A stretch of 64,000 nucleotides of DNA from Palaemon carinicauda (taxonomy: Eukaryota; Arthropoda; Malacostraca; Decapoda; Palaemonidae). Each line of letters opens with the position of its first letter. Position 1 is the stretch's first letter. A program made the position numbers and the translations under genes. Where the stretch lies: positions 62,919,589 to 62,983,588 of the forward strand of contig NC_090757.1 in assembly GCF_036898095.1 (NCBI RefSeq). Reading direction: 5' to 3'. Positions 11,589-22,985 of the stretch are shown here, piece by piece. A model generated the notes under the pieces. The model was not told where the DNA came from, ran no database searches, and saw nothing but the letters and a program-made list of their open reading frames with translations.

Positions 11589-13355
11589 ATGGGTCCTAAA
11601 AAGCTTAGTTTCGGTTCAGGTGAGAAAAAGAGGAAGTCTATGCTTTCATTAGAATTAAAGCAAGAAATAATAGAAAAGCATTAGCGAGGTGTACGTGTTA
11701 GCGATCTGGCTAAACAATATGGCCAGAATATGTCTACGATCTCGACGATCATAAAACAGAAGTCCGCCATTAAAGCAGTGAAACCTTCGAAGGGGATCAC
11801 GATTATTTCCAAACGTCGTAGCCCTACCCTTGAAGAGATGGAACGACTTTTGTTAATATGGATCAAAGACAAGGAGATTGTTGGCGATACGATCACGGAA
11901 ACGATCATTTGTGAGAAGGCCAGCGCTATCTACAGTGACTTGAAGGCGGCGCGCTCTCGGGGTGACGCGGGAGAGAGTTCAGCCGATCCTACGACAGAGG
12001 AATTCAAGGCGTCTCGAGGTTGGTTCGAGAAATTTAGGAAACGGACCGGGATTCATTCAGTTGTTCGTCGTGGAGAAGCTTCGAGTTCAGACACCAAGGC
12101 TGCTAAAGACTTTGTTAAAAAGTTCAAAAGCATCGTGGCGGAGGAAGGTTACGTAGAGCAGCAGGTGTTCAACTGTGATGAAACCGGTCTGTTTTGAAAA
12201 AAGATGCCTAGTCGAACGTACATTACGCAGAAGAGAAGAAAATGCCTGGACATAAGCCAATGAAGGATCGGTTGACTCTTGCGCTTTGTGCCAACGCCAG
12301 CGGGGACTGCAAAATAAAGCCGTTATTGGTTTACCACTCCGAAAACCCTAGGGCATTTAAAGCACATAGAATTAATAAAGACCTGCTACATGTTCTATGG
12401 TGTTCTAATTCTAAGGCTTGGGTTACTAGGCCTATCTTTGTGGAATGGGTAAACGTAGTTTTCGGCCCTGCTGTCAAGAAGTATCTTCAGGAAAGGAATT
12501 TGCCTTTGAAGTGCTTGCTTTGTTTGGACAATGCACCCGCTCACCCCCCCCCCCCCCCCCGGACTCGAGGATGATATCATCGACGAATACAAATTCATCA
12601 AGGTGTTGTATCTTCCACCGAATACCACCCGTATCCTCCAGCCCATGGACCAGCAAGTCATCTTAAATTTTAAGAAGCTGTACACCAAGCACTTATTTAA
12701 GCAGTGCTTTAATGTCACGCAAAGCACCAACTTAACTTTGTGTGAATTTTGGAGGAGCCACTTTAATATCGTGCACTGCTTAAAGATCATTGATCAGGCT
12801 TGAGAGGGAGTAACTCGTCGGACCCTGAATTCAGCTTGGAAGAAGCTTTGGCCTGATGCTGTTGCTCCCAGAGATTTCGAAGGTTTTGGCCCCGAGAGTG
12901 AACCTGTGCTTGCCGCCGAGGAAGACGTCGAAGAGATTGTATCCCTTGGCAAGTCCATGGGTCTGGAGGTGGATGAAGATGACATCACCGAACTCGTCGA
13001 TGAGCATCACGAAGAGCTCACCACCGAGGAACTCAAGGAGCTGCAAGCCATGCAGCATGATGAGTTCCAAGCGCAGTTGAGTGAGTCGGAGGAGATCGAG
13101 GCGGCCGGCCAAATCTTAGGTACGGCGGAAATAAAACAGATGTTGGCATATCATCAACACGTTGTTGATTTCATCGACAAGCATCACCCACAGAAACTTC
13201 AGGTTTGCCGTGTTGTTGCGCAGTTCGATGATGTTTGCTTAACACATTTTAGAAAAATCCTCAAAAGCCGTACCAAGCAACTTTCACTCGATAGTTTCTT
13301 TAAAAAATCTTTAAAACAGTCTAGTGATCATGATGAAAAAAAAGAAAAAAAGTGA
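11589..13355 (+). pseudogene. Tigger transposase, degraded
   Basis: Same protein family as the better preserved gene at 59600-61396. It has an N-terminal CENP-B-type helix-turn-helix (MGPKKLSFGSG, LELKQEIIEKH, MSTISTIIKQK), a second CENP-B DNA-binding half (FEKFRKRTGIHS), and a DDE domain with NCDETGLF, CLDNAPAH and LQPMDQQ. Lesions are a stop at about 11682, TGA replacing the Trp after NCDETGLF, a 1-bp deletion near 12230, an expanded C17 run at 12544-12560 that shifts the frame, and a stop at about 12801. It ends with a PCNA-box-like QLSLDSFF. Confidence 0.9.
12544..12560 (+). repeat. C17 homopolymer inside the transposase gene
   Basis: A run of 17 cytosines replaces the short proline codons found in copy 2 (NAPAQPPGLED). 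It breaks the frame just after the second catalytic Asp. Length should be treated as uncertain because homopolymers are error-prone in assemblies. Confidence 0.85.
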
Positions 13356-15687
13356 AGCAAAGAAAAGGAAGACCGAATCGAGTGAAAGTGATGAAAATTA
13401 AAAATAAGAAAAGAAAAAATGTAAAAAAAAAAATATAAAATTATAAAAATGAAAAAAAAAAAATAAGCTAAGTTAAGTTAAAGTTCACATAGTAGTGTAA
13501 GTTAGTGTAAGTTATCGTACACGTTATCGTACAAAGTCACCGTCCCTACCTCCTCGCTGATCTTCCGTCTCCTCCTGCCTAGCAGTCCCTAAACCTACGC
13601 TGGCCTGTCGCTAAGGTAAAGTGTTACATTGAAACCCCTTTTTTATTTATTATATCATTATTATTATTCTTTCTTTGGTTTGTAATATGTATTTATTATA
13701 CAGGTATTGTATTAATGTAATGTGTAATTATGTGTAGCCATTTATTAAGGATTTATTATGGGTTTTTAGGCTCAGGAACGAATTAAATAAATTACCATGT
13801 ATTCTTATGGGAATATTTGCTCCAACATACAATCGTTTTAACATACGAAGCAGTTTCTGGAACGAATTAAGATCGTATGTAGAGGTATCACTGTAACAAG
13901 GCACCCGGCTGCGATGGCCTTCCTGCCGAGGCTTTCAAATTCTGCCACCCTATAATTTATATCCTATTTTCTGCACTATTTAATGCCTGTATATTACTCC
14001 AATATCTCCCCGAAACCCTTCTACTTGTCCACTTAATACCTCTCATAAAAAACAAAGTGAAGGATGCCAGTGACCCAGGAAACTACCGCCCCATCGCCAT
14101 CACAACAATTTCATAAAAAATATTTCAATCTCTTCTGTTCCGTCGCCTTGCACCCTTTCTCCACACCGCAGACAATCAATTTGGTTTTAAGACTAACCAC
14201 TCGACTGACACCTGTATATATATTTTAAAGGAGATACTGAATTTCTATATATCCTCGGCACTCCCCTGTCTACTTATGTCTTGTAGACGTGCAGAAGGCA
14301 TTTGACAGAGTAAACTATCTGAAACTCTTTTTGAAATTACGCAAAAGGGGAACTCCTCTATATCTCATCGGCATATTATTCTCAACACAACAGTTCTGTG
14401 TCAAATGGGGCAATGTCCTTTCCCAGCCATTTGGTTCATCTAACGGTCTCAGGCAAGGAGGCATCCTCTCACCATATTAATCTAATGTTTACACAGGCGA
14501 TTTGAATATCCGACTGAATTCACTTTCCATTGGTTGTAGGGTTAATGGCTTTACCATAAATAACCTTTGCTACGCTGACGATATGGTCCTCATCTCCCCC
14601 TCTGGCCAAGGCCTACAACGTCTTATCGACACATAAAACGCATACGCTAATGAACATGACATAATCTACAACGAATCGAAGACACAGTGCATGTCTGTCC
14701 TTCCTAGAGCGCTCCGATTCATAGAAGATCCACATATTTTCCTCCAAAACCATCAGTTAGCATTTGTCAATGATTTTCCTTACCTAGGTCACATCATTAC
14801 GAAAGATTTAAAGGACACATCTGACATTGAAAACAGGCGACGTAAATTGTGTTGTCTAGGGAACATGGTAACGAGAAGATTTGCCTTCTGCCGCCAAGAT
14901 ATCAAAAAACTCCTATTTCAAACCTACTGCTATAACTGCTGCTCGCTATGGGCAAACTATACGCGTGAATCGATGAGACGTATCACAGTCATTCACAATG
15001 ATATCCTAAGACGCCTCATCAATACCCCGAGGCACCATTCAGCTTCAGCAATGTTTGTTGAAAATAGACTGGATAACCTAAAAACCATCATTCGTCGCTC
15101 TATAATAAGTCTCACCTCCCACCTACGTTCTAGTGAAAATCCCTTAATTCAAAATGTGCTTGCAAGTGCTGCGAGAATAAAATCCAAAATGTGGGAAAAA
15201 TGTAATAAGGAAGCGTCAGTACAATGAATTGTATTCACTAATCTTTGATAGCGTGGCTATGCCAAATCTTCATCACTAAATAACTTAGGTATAATACCCA
15301 GTAATGTTATGATAACGTGTTTTATTATGTTATATCTTTGTTGTCTGGAAGTCCTGTATTTCTTTCATACCACCTGCTCTGTGACTAGATTTTTTTTTTT
15401 CCCCCAGAGTTCTATCATTATTCAAGCAATTTTTGTTCCAACTTAATTTTCATTGTCATCGCCATTTTTTTTTTCCTCCTTCTCTTTTTGTTTGCTGATA
15501 TGCATGTTATCATTATTATGCGTTAATTCTATCGTGATTTTATTACCCAGACCTTAAAACTCTGTGGTCAACCTGCTAATTGATGTTTGTAATATATCAC
15601 TGATATTATTGCATATCTCATCTTTTTTTACCGATGTCAAAAGTGTAAGATCACTGTACCCATATTGTAACTCTGTCTATGGCTTTT

Positions 15688-15698
15688 GCTGAAATAAA

Positions 15699-15767
<69 letters not shown>

Positions 15768-15785
15768 CATTATTATCATTATAAG
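15688..15785 (+). repeat. (ATT)n tail of the APE-type LINE
   Basis: Trinucleotide run ending the LINE 3' untranslated region after GAAATAAATATTATT. It differs from the (TAA)n and (GTAT)n tails of the other LINE families here. Confidence 0.9.
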
Positions 15786-16990
15786 TTCAACTGTTCCATC
15801 CTTCATCTACATCAAGATTGTCTTAGTGTTGGAACTAGTTTGGTGGCCCTAGCCTGTACTGCTTCCAGTCTATCAATATCCTTCTGAATACTTGGAGACC
15901 AAAATTGGACTCCATATTCTAGATGGGGTCTTACTAGTGATGTGTACAACTGTAGTACAGTATCTTTGTTTCTATACATGCGTTGTCTCTTTATATAACC
16001 TACTACTTTTTGTGCTTTCTTTTCAGCTATTATGCTCTGTTTGGTGAACTTCATCAGATTCTTGCTGATTATAATACCATGATCTTCCTCCTGGTCCACA
16101 TTTTCTTTCTATTTCATTACCCAGCTGTGAGTAATATGATTCTAGATTACTATAACCTATGTGCATGACTTTACATTTCCCACAGTTGAAAGGCATTTGT
16201 CATTCTCTGGACCATTCACCTAGTTTCATTAGATCCTCTCTTAAAGCTTGTGCATTTTCTGAGTTCGCAGCATTTATGCCTAGTTTAGTATTGTCGGCAA
16301 ATTTGGCTACTCTACTAGTTAATCCTAAATCTATGTCATTGATGTAGATCAGAAATAGCAATGGGTCAAGGACAGACCATTGTGGGTACTCCACTTGTAA
16401 CCACTGCCCACTCTCAATCTTCTTCATGGATTACAACTCGCTGTTTTCTGTTTGTTAGCCAATCTTCAATCTATTCTTGACCACTAATTTTTTATGAGGA
16501 ACTTAGTCAAAAGCCTTTTGAAAGTCTAGGTATATGATGTCTATTGCCCTGCTTTTGTCATAAATGCTAAACATGTTGTGGAAAAATTACAAAAGATTTG
16601 TCACACATGATCTCTTTTGTCAAAAATCATGTTGGCTGTCTATCAGAAGATTTTTTTCCTCTATATATTCTACTATTGAATCTACTATAATTGATTAAAA
16701 TATTTTGCAAGGTAATAAAGTTAGATACACAGGTCTGTAGTTACCAGGTTCTTGTTTTGATCTTTTCTCGTAGATTGGAGGAACAATGCCTAGTTCCCAT
16801 CCTTGTGGTGCCTTATTTCATTTGCTGTCTTTCAGAACATTTTGTAAAAGTGCGGGGTTATCTCTTCTAGTTTTGTAATCTCTCTTGGATGAATATCATC
16901 TGGACCTGCTGTCTTAGACTACTGAGTCCTCTTATTTTCTTTTTGACATCATCCATTATAAAGGTGATTCAATTTAATGGTTATGGCCCT
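15786..16990 (-). mobile_element. CR1-like LINE fragment, RT region
   Basis: Minus-strand homology to CR1-like reverse transcriptase, broken by stops. From 16900 downwards: PDDIHPREITKL, IIYLDFQKAFD, then 16427-16200 with SVLDPLLFLIYINDID and KFADNTKLG, where the usual FADD has become FADN. Then 16099-15812 has EKKAQKVVGYIKRQ and YTSLVRPHLEYGVQFWSP. Same family as 6420-7880. The N-terminal endonuclease is missing (5' truncation at about 16990). Confidence 0.8.
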
Positions 16991-17454
16991 TCATATTTGA
17001 TAGTTACTGCCTTCTCCACTACCGCGTAATGGATTTCGTCAGGAATGAAGCTCATGTAATTATGAACAACAGCAGGCCATAATTTCTTCCAACTTGAACT
17101 GATAGTTTCTGTTTTTATTACTCGACCTGCATCCCATCATACACCAAGGGAAGATGCTGGGACAGGATATGATGATGTGCAGCCAATCACCTAACGGGAT
17201 ACATCCACTCGTGCTCTGATTCGTTGATCTCGCGCCAGTAACCAATCACGTGCCTTGTCAAACTTCCAGTGGGCAAAAGAGCAAGCTGCTCTCCTTGTCT
17301 AGCAGCCCAGGTAGTGGTTTCTTTCACACATCAAGATGAAACATGGCTGCTTTCCGCAATACGGCGGTATTTTTTAATTTTTATTTTTCAACAAAAAAAG
17401 CTGCGATGCACTGAGTCCGCGATAGTTGATTCATGAAGTGGCGAGGGATCACTG
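16991..17454. mobile_element. One end of a Tigger/pogo-type element
   Basis: The right boundary reads as the complement of CAGTGATCCCTCGCC followed by TA (17455-17456), the same terminus as the element at 1446-3176. The interior is non-coding. The left end is missing, probably truncated by the LINE fragment at 15786-16990. Confidence 0.7.
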
Positions 17455-17456
17455 TA

Positions 17457-18120
17457 CATCTGAATGGAAGAATGGCTCTCAGGCGGCTGGAGGTGAAGTT
17501 GCTCCTCTAAGGGGAAGCTTCTACCACCCCAGTACCACAGGGTTGCCAAGGAGTTAGTCGGTCTGCGCTCCTACTTGATCGTCCCTTGGAAGAGCACAAG
17601 CGAGAAGGAGCTTTTAAAAGAGATTTGGGGGTGCGAGAAGAACTCGCCTCCTCGTCCCTGAGGGGGAAAGATAGCGTTTCACCTTCTTCCTGCGCCATCC
17701 AAATTTCTTCCATTGGGAGGCACGCCATTCCCTACACTTTGCGCAGGGCAAACACCGCTTGCAACGATGCCCTCTACACGAAGGACACAAGAGAGTGTGG
17801 GTCGGCATCTAACGATGACATGAAGGGACCACACACAGCACCCTCGCGCCCATGACAGGTCTGCATGATGGCAATCCAAAGAAATCACGCACACCTGAAC
17901 AGAAAAAGCAATTAAAGATGTCCAATGACGGCTTTGGGAGGAGAGAGAGGAGACGTCCACTTTATACCGAGCCAAAAAGAAAAAGTAACGTATCTCACAG
18001 CTGTTGAGAGTATATATAGAGGTGGCTGAGTACCCCTCAGCCACCCTGCTCAAGTGGTTAGGCAGAGTTACCATCTCACACTTTAAGTCTAATGGCTACC
18101 TCCCAGCTTCGCCGAAAGGT
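17457..18120 (-). mobile_element. DIRS1-like fragment: start of gag and terminal repeat
   Basis: The minus-strand frame 17808-17614 contains a cysteine-rich motif, CPSCRGHRCKRC then CAKCREW, followed by a basic tract WRRKKVKRYLS. The same motif occurs in other DIRS gag regions at about 37400 and 44870. The outer end (about 18010-18120) is the DIRS terminal repeat with CTTCGCCGAAAGGTAAT. The rest of this element is absent, and a MITE begins at 18131. Confidence 0.65.
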
Positions 18121-18130
18121 AATCCAAATA

Positions 18131-18642
18131 CAGTCATACCTCTCTTCACGAAAAACTCTGCTTACAAAATTTTCAAGCTACGAAACGAGATGCGAATATA
18201 TTTATGACTCGCTTTAAGAAAAGAGATTTGCCAGCCAGGCCGAGAATAAAATAGTCACTCTTCACAGAGTATAAGAAAATGGGTTCAGACAACAGAAAAT
18301 AGAAAATGTAGCAGAGTCTATTACAGGGTTAACTATAATAGTACAGTATTGTACTGTATGTATTGTATTATTTTCCATTTATTATTACATTATGTTGTAA
18401 TAACAACTTAATTTACAGGTATTAACATTTAGTTTAGGTATATTGAATGGTTCAAATGTATTTGGCTGTACAGTATTTCATTGTGGTTATACTGTAGCTT
18501 TATAATGAGATTTAATGTGGTGTTTTGTAGGGTTTAGAACGAATTAGGCAATTTGCATGTGAAATGTGACTCACTACACGAGAAAATCACTTTACGAAAG
18601 CCACTCCAGAACGAATTAATTTTGTGTTGTGAGGCATTACTG
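18131..18642. mobile_element. Tigger-like MITE, 512 bp
   Basis: TA-flanked (18129-18130 and 18643-18644) with termini CAGTCATACCTC and, in complement, CAGTAATGCCTC. The second half (from about 18344) recurs at 20067-20320. It has no coding capacity. Termini resemble those of the Tigger elements in this window, which could mobilise it in trans. Confidence 0.75.
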
Positions 18643-18654
18643 TAAATAACAGAA

Positions 18655-19395
18655 GGTTTGTAGTAAGGGAACAAACAGAGACCTACTACTGGATCTGCGC
18701 AGGGAGTTAGGGGTCAAACCGAACCTGCAGAACTCCAACCTTGTCCCAATCAGTCTAACAGGTATCTGCGCATGGACATAGACTCGATACAGGCCAAAGC
18801 CTTCCCTGCTGCAGACAGAATAGCAAGTTTCAGGGCATTGGCAACAACCTTTCTGAAAGGGAACCTCCTGCCCTAACATGACATTAGATTTTAGGGCATC
18901 TCTCCTCATTAGAGAAACTTGCCCCTCTGAGGAGGCTGCGTCTTCGCTCAGTGCAGTGGGCTCTAAAGACCCAGTTGGTCACAAGCTTCAGACTATCCTG
19001 GAACCCTGCTCCTCCTATGGTGGCTGGACAAAGATAACCTGTTAGTGGGAAACCCCTTCAGGCCCATCCCCCACAGCTCATGCTGTTCAAAGATGCATCT
19101 CACCAAGGGTGGGGTGCTAATGTAGGAAAGAAACAAATATTGGGCTTATGGTCAGAAGAGGACAAGAGCTTCCACATAAACTTCATGGTGTTGATGAGCA
19201 GCAACTCCACACTTGTGACCTACATCTCCAAATAAGGAAGCAAAGCCTCTCTCCTGCTATGCAATCTAGCATTAGAGATTATCAAATGGACACAGGCCCA
19301 GTCGATCTCTCACTCAGCGAGGTTTATCCCTGGAAAGAGAAACGTCATTGCAGACCACCTGAGCTATCAAAGGACGACAGTTGGTTAATAATGGT
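18655..19395 (+). pseudogene. DIRS RT end and RNase H, broken
   Basis: Frame pieces show GVKPNLQNSN, an RT thumb phrase MDIDSIQAKAFPA, then RNase H with KDASHQGWGAN (first catalytic Asp), SFHINF and RFIPGKRNVIADHLS (last block). Stops and frame changes are frequent. RNase H removes the RNA template strand during reverse transcription. Confidence 0.7.
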
Positions 19396-19399
19396 CTAT

Positions 19400-20060
19400 G
19401 CTTTCGCTGTAGGTAGTAGGTTGGTCAGGGCACCAGTCACCAATTGAGAGAATACCGCTAGAAAGTTATTGGGTCTTTTGACTAACCAGACAGCTCTATA
19501 TTGTATCCTTCTCTCTGGTTATGGATCATTCTGTCTTTGCCTACACACACACACACCGAATAGTCTGGCCTACTCTTTCCACATTCTCTTCTGTCCTACT
19601 ACACCTAACTAGACTGAGATTACTTAACCATTCTTCTTCATTCAAGGGGTTAACTATTGCACTGTAGTTGTTCAGTGGCTATTTTCCTCTTGGTAAAGGT
19701 GGAAGAGACGAGCTATGGTAAGCAATTCTTCTACAGGGACACTCCAAAATCAAACCATTGTTCTCTAGTCCTGGTTACTTCAATAGCCTCTATTCCTTGG
19801 TATTTCACTGTCTTGGGGTAGAGTTCTCTTGCTTGAGGGTACACTCAGGCACATTATCTCATCTTGTTTCTCTTCCTCTTGTTTTTTATTTGATTTTCTA
19901 GTTTATATATGAAATATTTATTCTAAAGTTGTTACTGTTCATTGCTTCTTTTGTAGTTTGTTCATTTCCTTTCCTCACTGGGCAATTTTCCCTGTTGGAG
20001 AACCTTGGGCTTATAGCATACTCCTTTTCCAACTAAGGTTGTAGCTTAGGAAGTAATGAT
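19400..20060 (+). mobile_element. LINE-tailed non-autonomous retroelement, copy A
   Basis: An approximately 650-bp dispersed repeat beginning GTAGGTTGGTCAGGGCACCAG and ending with the LINE 3' tail CCTTTCCTCACTGGGCAATT, CAACTAAGGTTGTAGCTTAG and (TAA)n. Two other copies are at 40826-41475 (plus) and 30752-29305 (minus, interrupted). The 5' part is unrelated to the LINE ORF, while about 200 bp of the 3' end matches the LINE at 560-827, the arrangement of SINE/LINE partners. I saw no tRNA-like promoter. Confidence 0.7.
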
Positions 20061-20066
20061 AATAAT

Positions 20067-20320
20067 ACAGTATTGTAATAACTACTTAATTTACAGGTAT
20101 TAACATTTAGTTTAGGTATATTGAATGGTTCAAATGTATTTGGCTGTACAGTATTTCATTATGGTTATACTGTAGCTTTATAATGAGACTTAATGTGGTG
20201 TTTTGTAAGGTTTGGAACAAATTAGGCAATTTGCGTGTGAGATGTGACTCACAACACAAAAAAATCAGTTTACAAAAGCCGCTCCAGAACGAATTAATTT
20301 CGTGTTGTGAGGCATTACTG
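20067..20320. mobile_element. Short derivative of the 18131-18642 MITE
   Basis: 254 bp matching the right half of the 512-bp MITE. It starts at an internal CAGT and ends at the normal right terminus, and both ends are flanked by TA. It lies in the (TAA)n tail of the preceding retroelement. Confidence 0.65.
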
Positions 20321-20424
20321 TAATAATCTTCTTTGTCTACATCTTTTCCCACTTCTATGTGAGGTCGATGTTTCTGGTCAGCTTTCTCCATCTACCTCTG
20401 TCCCACACTTTACCACCGGTTAAC

Positions 20425-20474
20425 AATAATAATAATAATAATAATGATAATAATAATAATAATAATAATAATAG
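20425..20474 (+). repeat. (TAA)n microsatellite
   Basis: Interrupted AAT run separating the nested insertions from the resumed DIRS RNase H/recombinase sequence. Confidence 0.9.
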
Positions 20475-21935
20475 AAGCTAAAAGACTTGCGACTTTCTGG
20501 GGTTCCCTGTCTCTGGACATGTTTGCCACCCACCTGAACCACAAACTATCGGTGTATTGCTCTCCAGTGCCAGAGCAAGCTGCAGTGATTGAAGATGCAT
20601 TTCAACACCCATGGAATGGCCTAGACTTCTATGCCTTCCCACTGATCTGTCTGATTCGTCAGACACTGAACAGAATCAGAACATCCAAGGGAGTAAGACT
20701 AAAGCTAGTGGCTCCAAGGTGGCCAGCAGTGAAGTGGTATTCAGACCTACTGGAACTTCCCACAGAAGTACCAAGAGAACTTACAGAATAGCTTAACCTG
20801 CAATGCCAACCTCACATAAGAATTCATAAGAAATTCCACAATGCAGTATGTTGCCTATCCCTTCAAGGCTGAAGACTATCCAATGTCTCCTCCAAAAGAA
20901 AGGTTTTTCAAAACCAACTGCGAAGCAGCTTTTCGGATACTTCCAAAAGTCTTCCACAGAAGTTTACCATGCAAGGTGGAAAATCTTCTGTGATTGGTTC
21001 GTAGGGGGGAATATTGCTCCACTGAAAGCCACTATTCCCCTGATTGCAGACCTTTTAGTGTTCCTGAGGAACAAGAAGGCTCTTTCATTCACTGTGGTAA
21101 AAGGCTATCATTGTCCATGAGCCAAGTATTCAAATTGAAAGGACTGGATCTTTCTGACTCTTGGGAACTATTAGCCTTCATTAGAAGTTTCAAGCAGTCT
21201 TGCCCTCCTCAAGAACTAAAACTCCCTTCTGGTGTGTGACCAAGGTCCTACGGGCCTTGAAAATAGACCCGTGTTAACCTATGCAAAAAGCCTTAGACAG
21301 AGACTTTACCTTAAAGACAGTCTTCCTCCTTACCTTAGCTTCAGCCAAGAGAGTAAGCAAACTGCCTGATTTAACTCATCTTATGTCACATTCCAGAGGG
21401 CGGAGAGAACAATCTTTGTCCTTTGCTCCTGAATTTGTGGCCAAAATCCAAAATCTGGTTGATAATGATATCAGATCTGACTCTTTCACAATCTTGACTC
21501 TCAAAGAGGAAACTGATGACCTGGATGACATGTTACTATGTGCTGTAAGAGCAGTATGTAAATATTTGAAGAGGACAAAATATCTTGGGCCTAATATCTC
21601 CAATTGGTTTGTGAGCAATGGCTGCTCCAAAAAGAAAGTTTCCAGAAACATCATTTCTTTCTTGTTGAGACAATATCATGAGATCATGAATTCTCAGGTG
21701 AAGCATCTCTAAGGGTCCCCCCTCCAGCACATGATATCCATGGACTTGTCACAACCTTAGCATTCTGCAAAAGCCACTCAGTAGCACAAGTTCTAAAAGC
21801 ATAAAAGCTAGAATCTGGAAGAGAAAAACCCCTTTTATGAACCACTAATTTAAAAGATTGCACACGCAGGTCCTTAGACACCTTTACTATAAGACCCATT
21901 GTTGCATCACAACAAATAGTCTAACTTTAAGCTCT
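20475..21935 (+). pseudogene. DIRS RNase H end and tyrosine recombinase, broken
   Basis: 20475-20791 encodes the post-RNase H block typical of DIRS (LDMFATHLNHKLSVYCSPVP, FYAFPLICLI, LVAPRWPAVKWYSDLL). 20848-21712 encodes the recombinase N-terminal SAM-like region and the core (YHARWKIFCDWF, LKTVFLLTLASAKRVS). The C-terminal part is at 21715-21935 with AHDIHG where the family has HxxR, so the catalytic Arg is changed. Stops at about 21119 and 21238 break the ORF. Confidence 0.8.
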
Positions 21936-21989
21936 TATGGGACAAGTAAGTGCTCTTATCCCAAGCATCAGTTATTCTCTGCATTATAC

Positions 21990-22310
21990 GGGGTTGTGGT
22001 AGCCGAAGTGGTAACGTCTCTGACTGGTGAACGCCAGACTGGGGTTTGAGTCCCGCTCAAACTCGTTAGTTCCTTTGGTCAATGCAACTTCACCATTCTT
22101 GCGAGATATAAATGGGGGCTTTGGGGAAGCCTATAGGTCTATCTCCTGAGTCATCAACATCCATTGCCTGACCCTCCTTGGTCCTAGCTTGGGTGCTGAT
22201 CATAGTATAGATGGTCAGTCTCTAGGGCATTGTCCTGCTTGATAGGGCAATGTCACTGTCCCTTGCCTCTGCCATTCATGAGCAACCTTTAAACCTTTAC
22301 AGGGTATATA
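21990..22310 (+). mobile_element. tRNA-derived SINE
   Basis: The head resembles a tRNA gene. It has an A-box-like TAGCCGAAGTGG at about 22000-22011, an anticodon-arm-like middle, and a B-box-like GGTTTGAGTCC at 22043-22053 (consensus GGTTCGANTCC with one change). The 3' half is unrelated sequence (GGGCAATGTCACTGTCCCTTG). These are internal pol III promoter boxes. It is a retroposed element rather than a functional tRNA, because the acceptor stem does not pair. Confidence 0.7.
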
Positions 22311-22689
22311 CAAGTATAAAGGCAGATAGCAATTTTGATTGGACTTGAAGACCACACTTGAAATCTCCCTAATGCAAGTAAGAATACTTTTTTTGTTTGT
22401 GCATTAGCTCCTACTATATTGATGATATATTGAATATAATAATAATACGGGCCACGTGATGTTCATATCACTTATCCCTGTCAAAGCTCTCTAGAATGGA
22501 TCAGAAGGCCCTACCTCGTACAAGCCAGTTGTACTGTTCACAATTAATTCACTTTGACCTCTTGCTATTACTATAGTAATTGTATCTTGAGAGAGAATGG
22601 CTGATCTACTACATTCATGGAGACTTCCTTCCACCAAAGGAAGACTCCATATATAAGTGACTCAGAAGTTTGTATCCACGTAGGAATAA

Positions 22690-22985
22690 TCCACAAATTT
22701 GATATAATTTGTATTTTTCCCAGCTATACAAACCTGAGTCACTTACCAAAGGTCCCGCCTCAGTCGCCCCTCAAGTTTTTGACCAGAAGAGTGTTCTGAT
22801 TAAACGGTTTGAACAAGCATAGTGTGTTATGCACAGCAGTTGCTTAGCAACGCAGCATGACGTAATCAAACCGATTTCTTTTTTATTGTCTGACCATAGA
22901 AAACAAAACTAGAAGTAACCTTACACAAAATGGCTTATATTTGTATAGCTAGGAAAAATACAAATTATATAAAATTTGCTTCATT
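22690..22985. repeat. Inverted-repeat module of a DIRS terminus
   Basis: The left arm at 22700-22735 (AATTTGTATTTTTCCCAGC, then ATACAAACCTG) is mirrored at 22948-22980 (GTATAGCTAGGAAAAATAC, then AAATTATATAAAATTTG). About 210 bp lie between the arms. Similar modules occur at 32283-32605, 38700-39035 and 45040-45345. DIRS elements have inverted terminal repeats plus an internal complementary region, and this fits that design. Confidence 0.6.

Larger units (their letters stand above)
11264..13893 (+). mobile_element. Tigger-family DNA transposon (copy 1) inserted in the LINE
   Basis: Flanked by TA (11262-11263 and 13894-13895). The ends match as inverted repeats over about 23 bp with a few mismatches: right end complement CAGTGATACCTCTACATACG, left end GTGTGGAACCTCTACATACG. 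Subterminal direct repeats of AACATACGAAG/T occur at the left end. It encodes a pogo/Tigger transposase with several lesions. Excising 11264-13893 plus one TA restores the LINE frame, proving that the Tigger arrived later. Confidence 0.9.
10651..15227 (+). pseudogene. LINE ORF2 reverse transcriptase, interrupted
   Basis: The linker and start of RT occupy about 10651-11263 (DALSRKLTNHDFPHLWKDI, MWEDHFSTILNC). After the Tigger insertion it continues with KAPGCDGLPAEAFKF, then NYRPIAITTIS, DVQKAFDRVNY, GLRQGGILSPY and the catalytic CYADDMVLIS at about 14570. The C-terminal region is 14691-15227. In-frame stops occur at about 14115, 14284, 14478 and 14635. The catalytic aspartates are preserved even though the frame is not. 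Confidence 0.85.
8440..15785 (+). mobile_element. Nearly full-length APE-type LINE, split by a Tigger insertion
   Basis: An ordered non-LTR retrotransposon. ORF1 with a coiled coil (8494-9844) is followed by an apurinic-type endonuclease (about 9830-10650), a linker, reverse transcriptase (11000-11263 continuing at 13894-15227), a 3' untranslated region and an (ATT)n tail. The coding sequence resumes in register when the 2630-bp Tigger element at 11264-13893 and one TA are removed. Several stops and frameshifts make the copy inactive. The RT resembles L2/CR1-group elements, but the clade is not certain. Confidence 0.85.
18650..21940 (+). mobile_element. DIRS1-like retrotransposon (plus strand) with nested insertions
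   Basis: The RT C-terminus and RNase H (18655-19395) are followed after inserted repeats by the end of the RNase H region (20475-20791) and the tyrosine recombinase (20848-21935). The order RT, RNase H, recombinase is that of DIRS1-like elements, which integrate through a recombinase rather than an integrase. The gag end is missing. Numerous stops are present. Confidence 0.8.

Noticed and set aside
21991..22065. Functional tRNA gene
   Set aside because: A and B boxes are present, but the acceptor stem does not pair and non-tRNA SINE sequence follows. The B box also carries a change from consensus.
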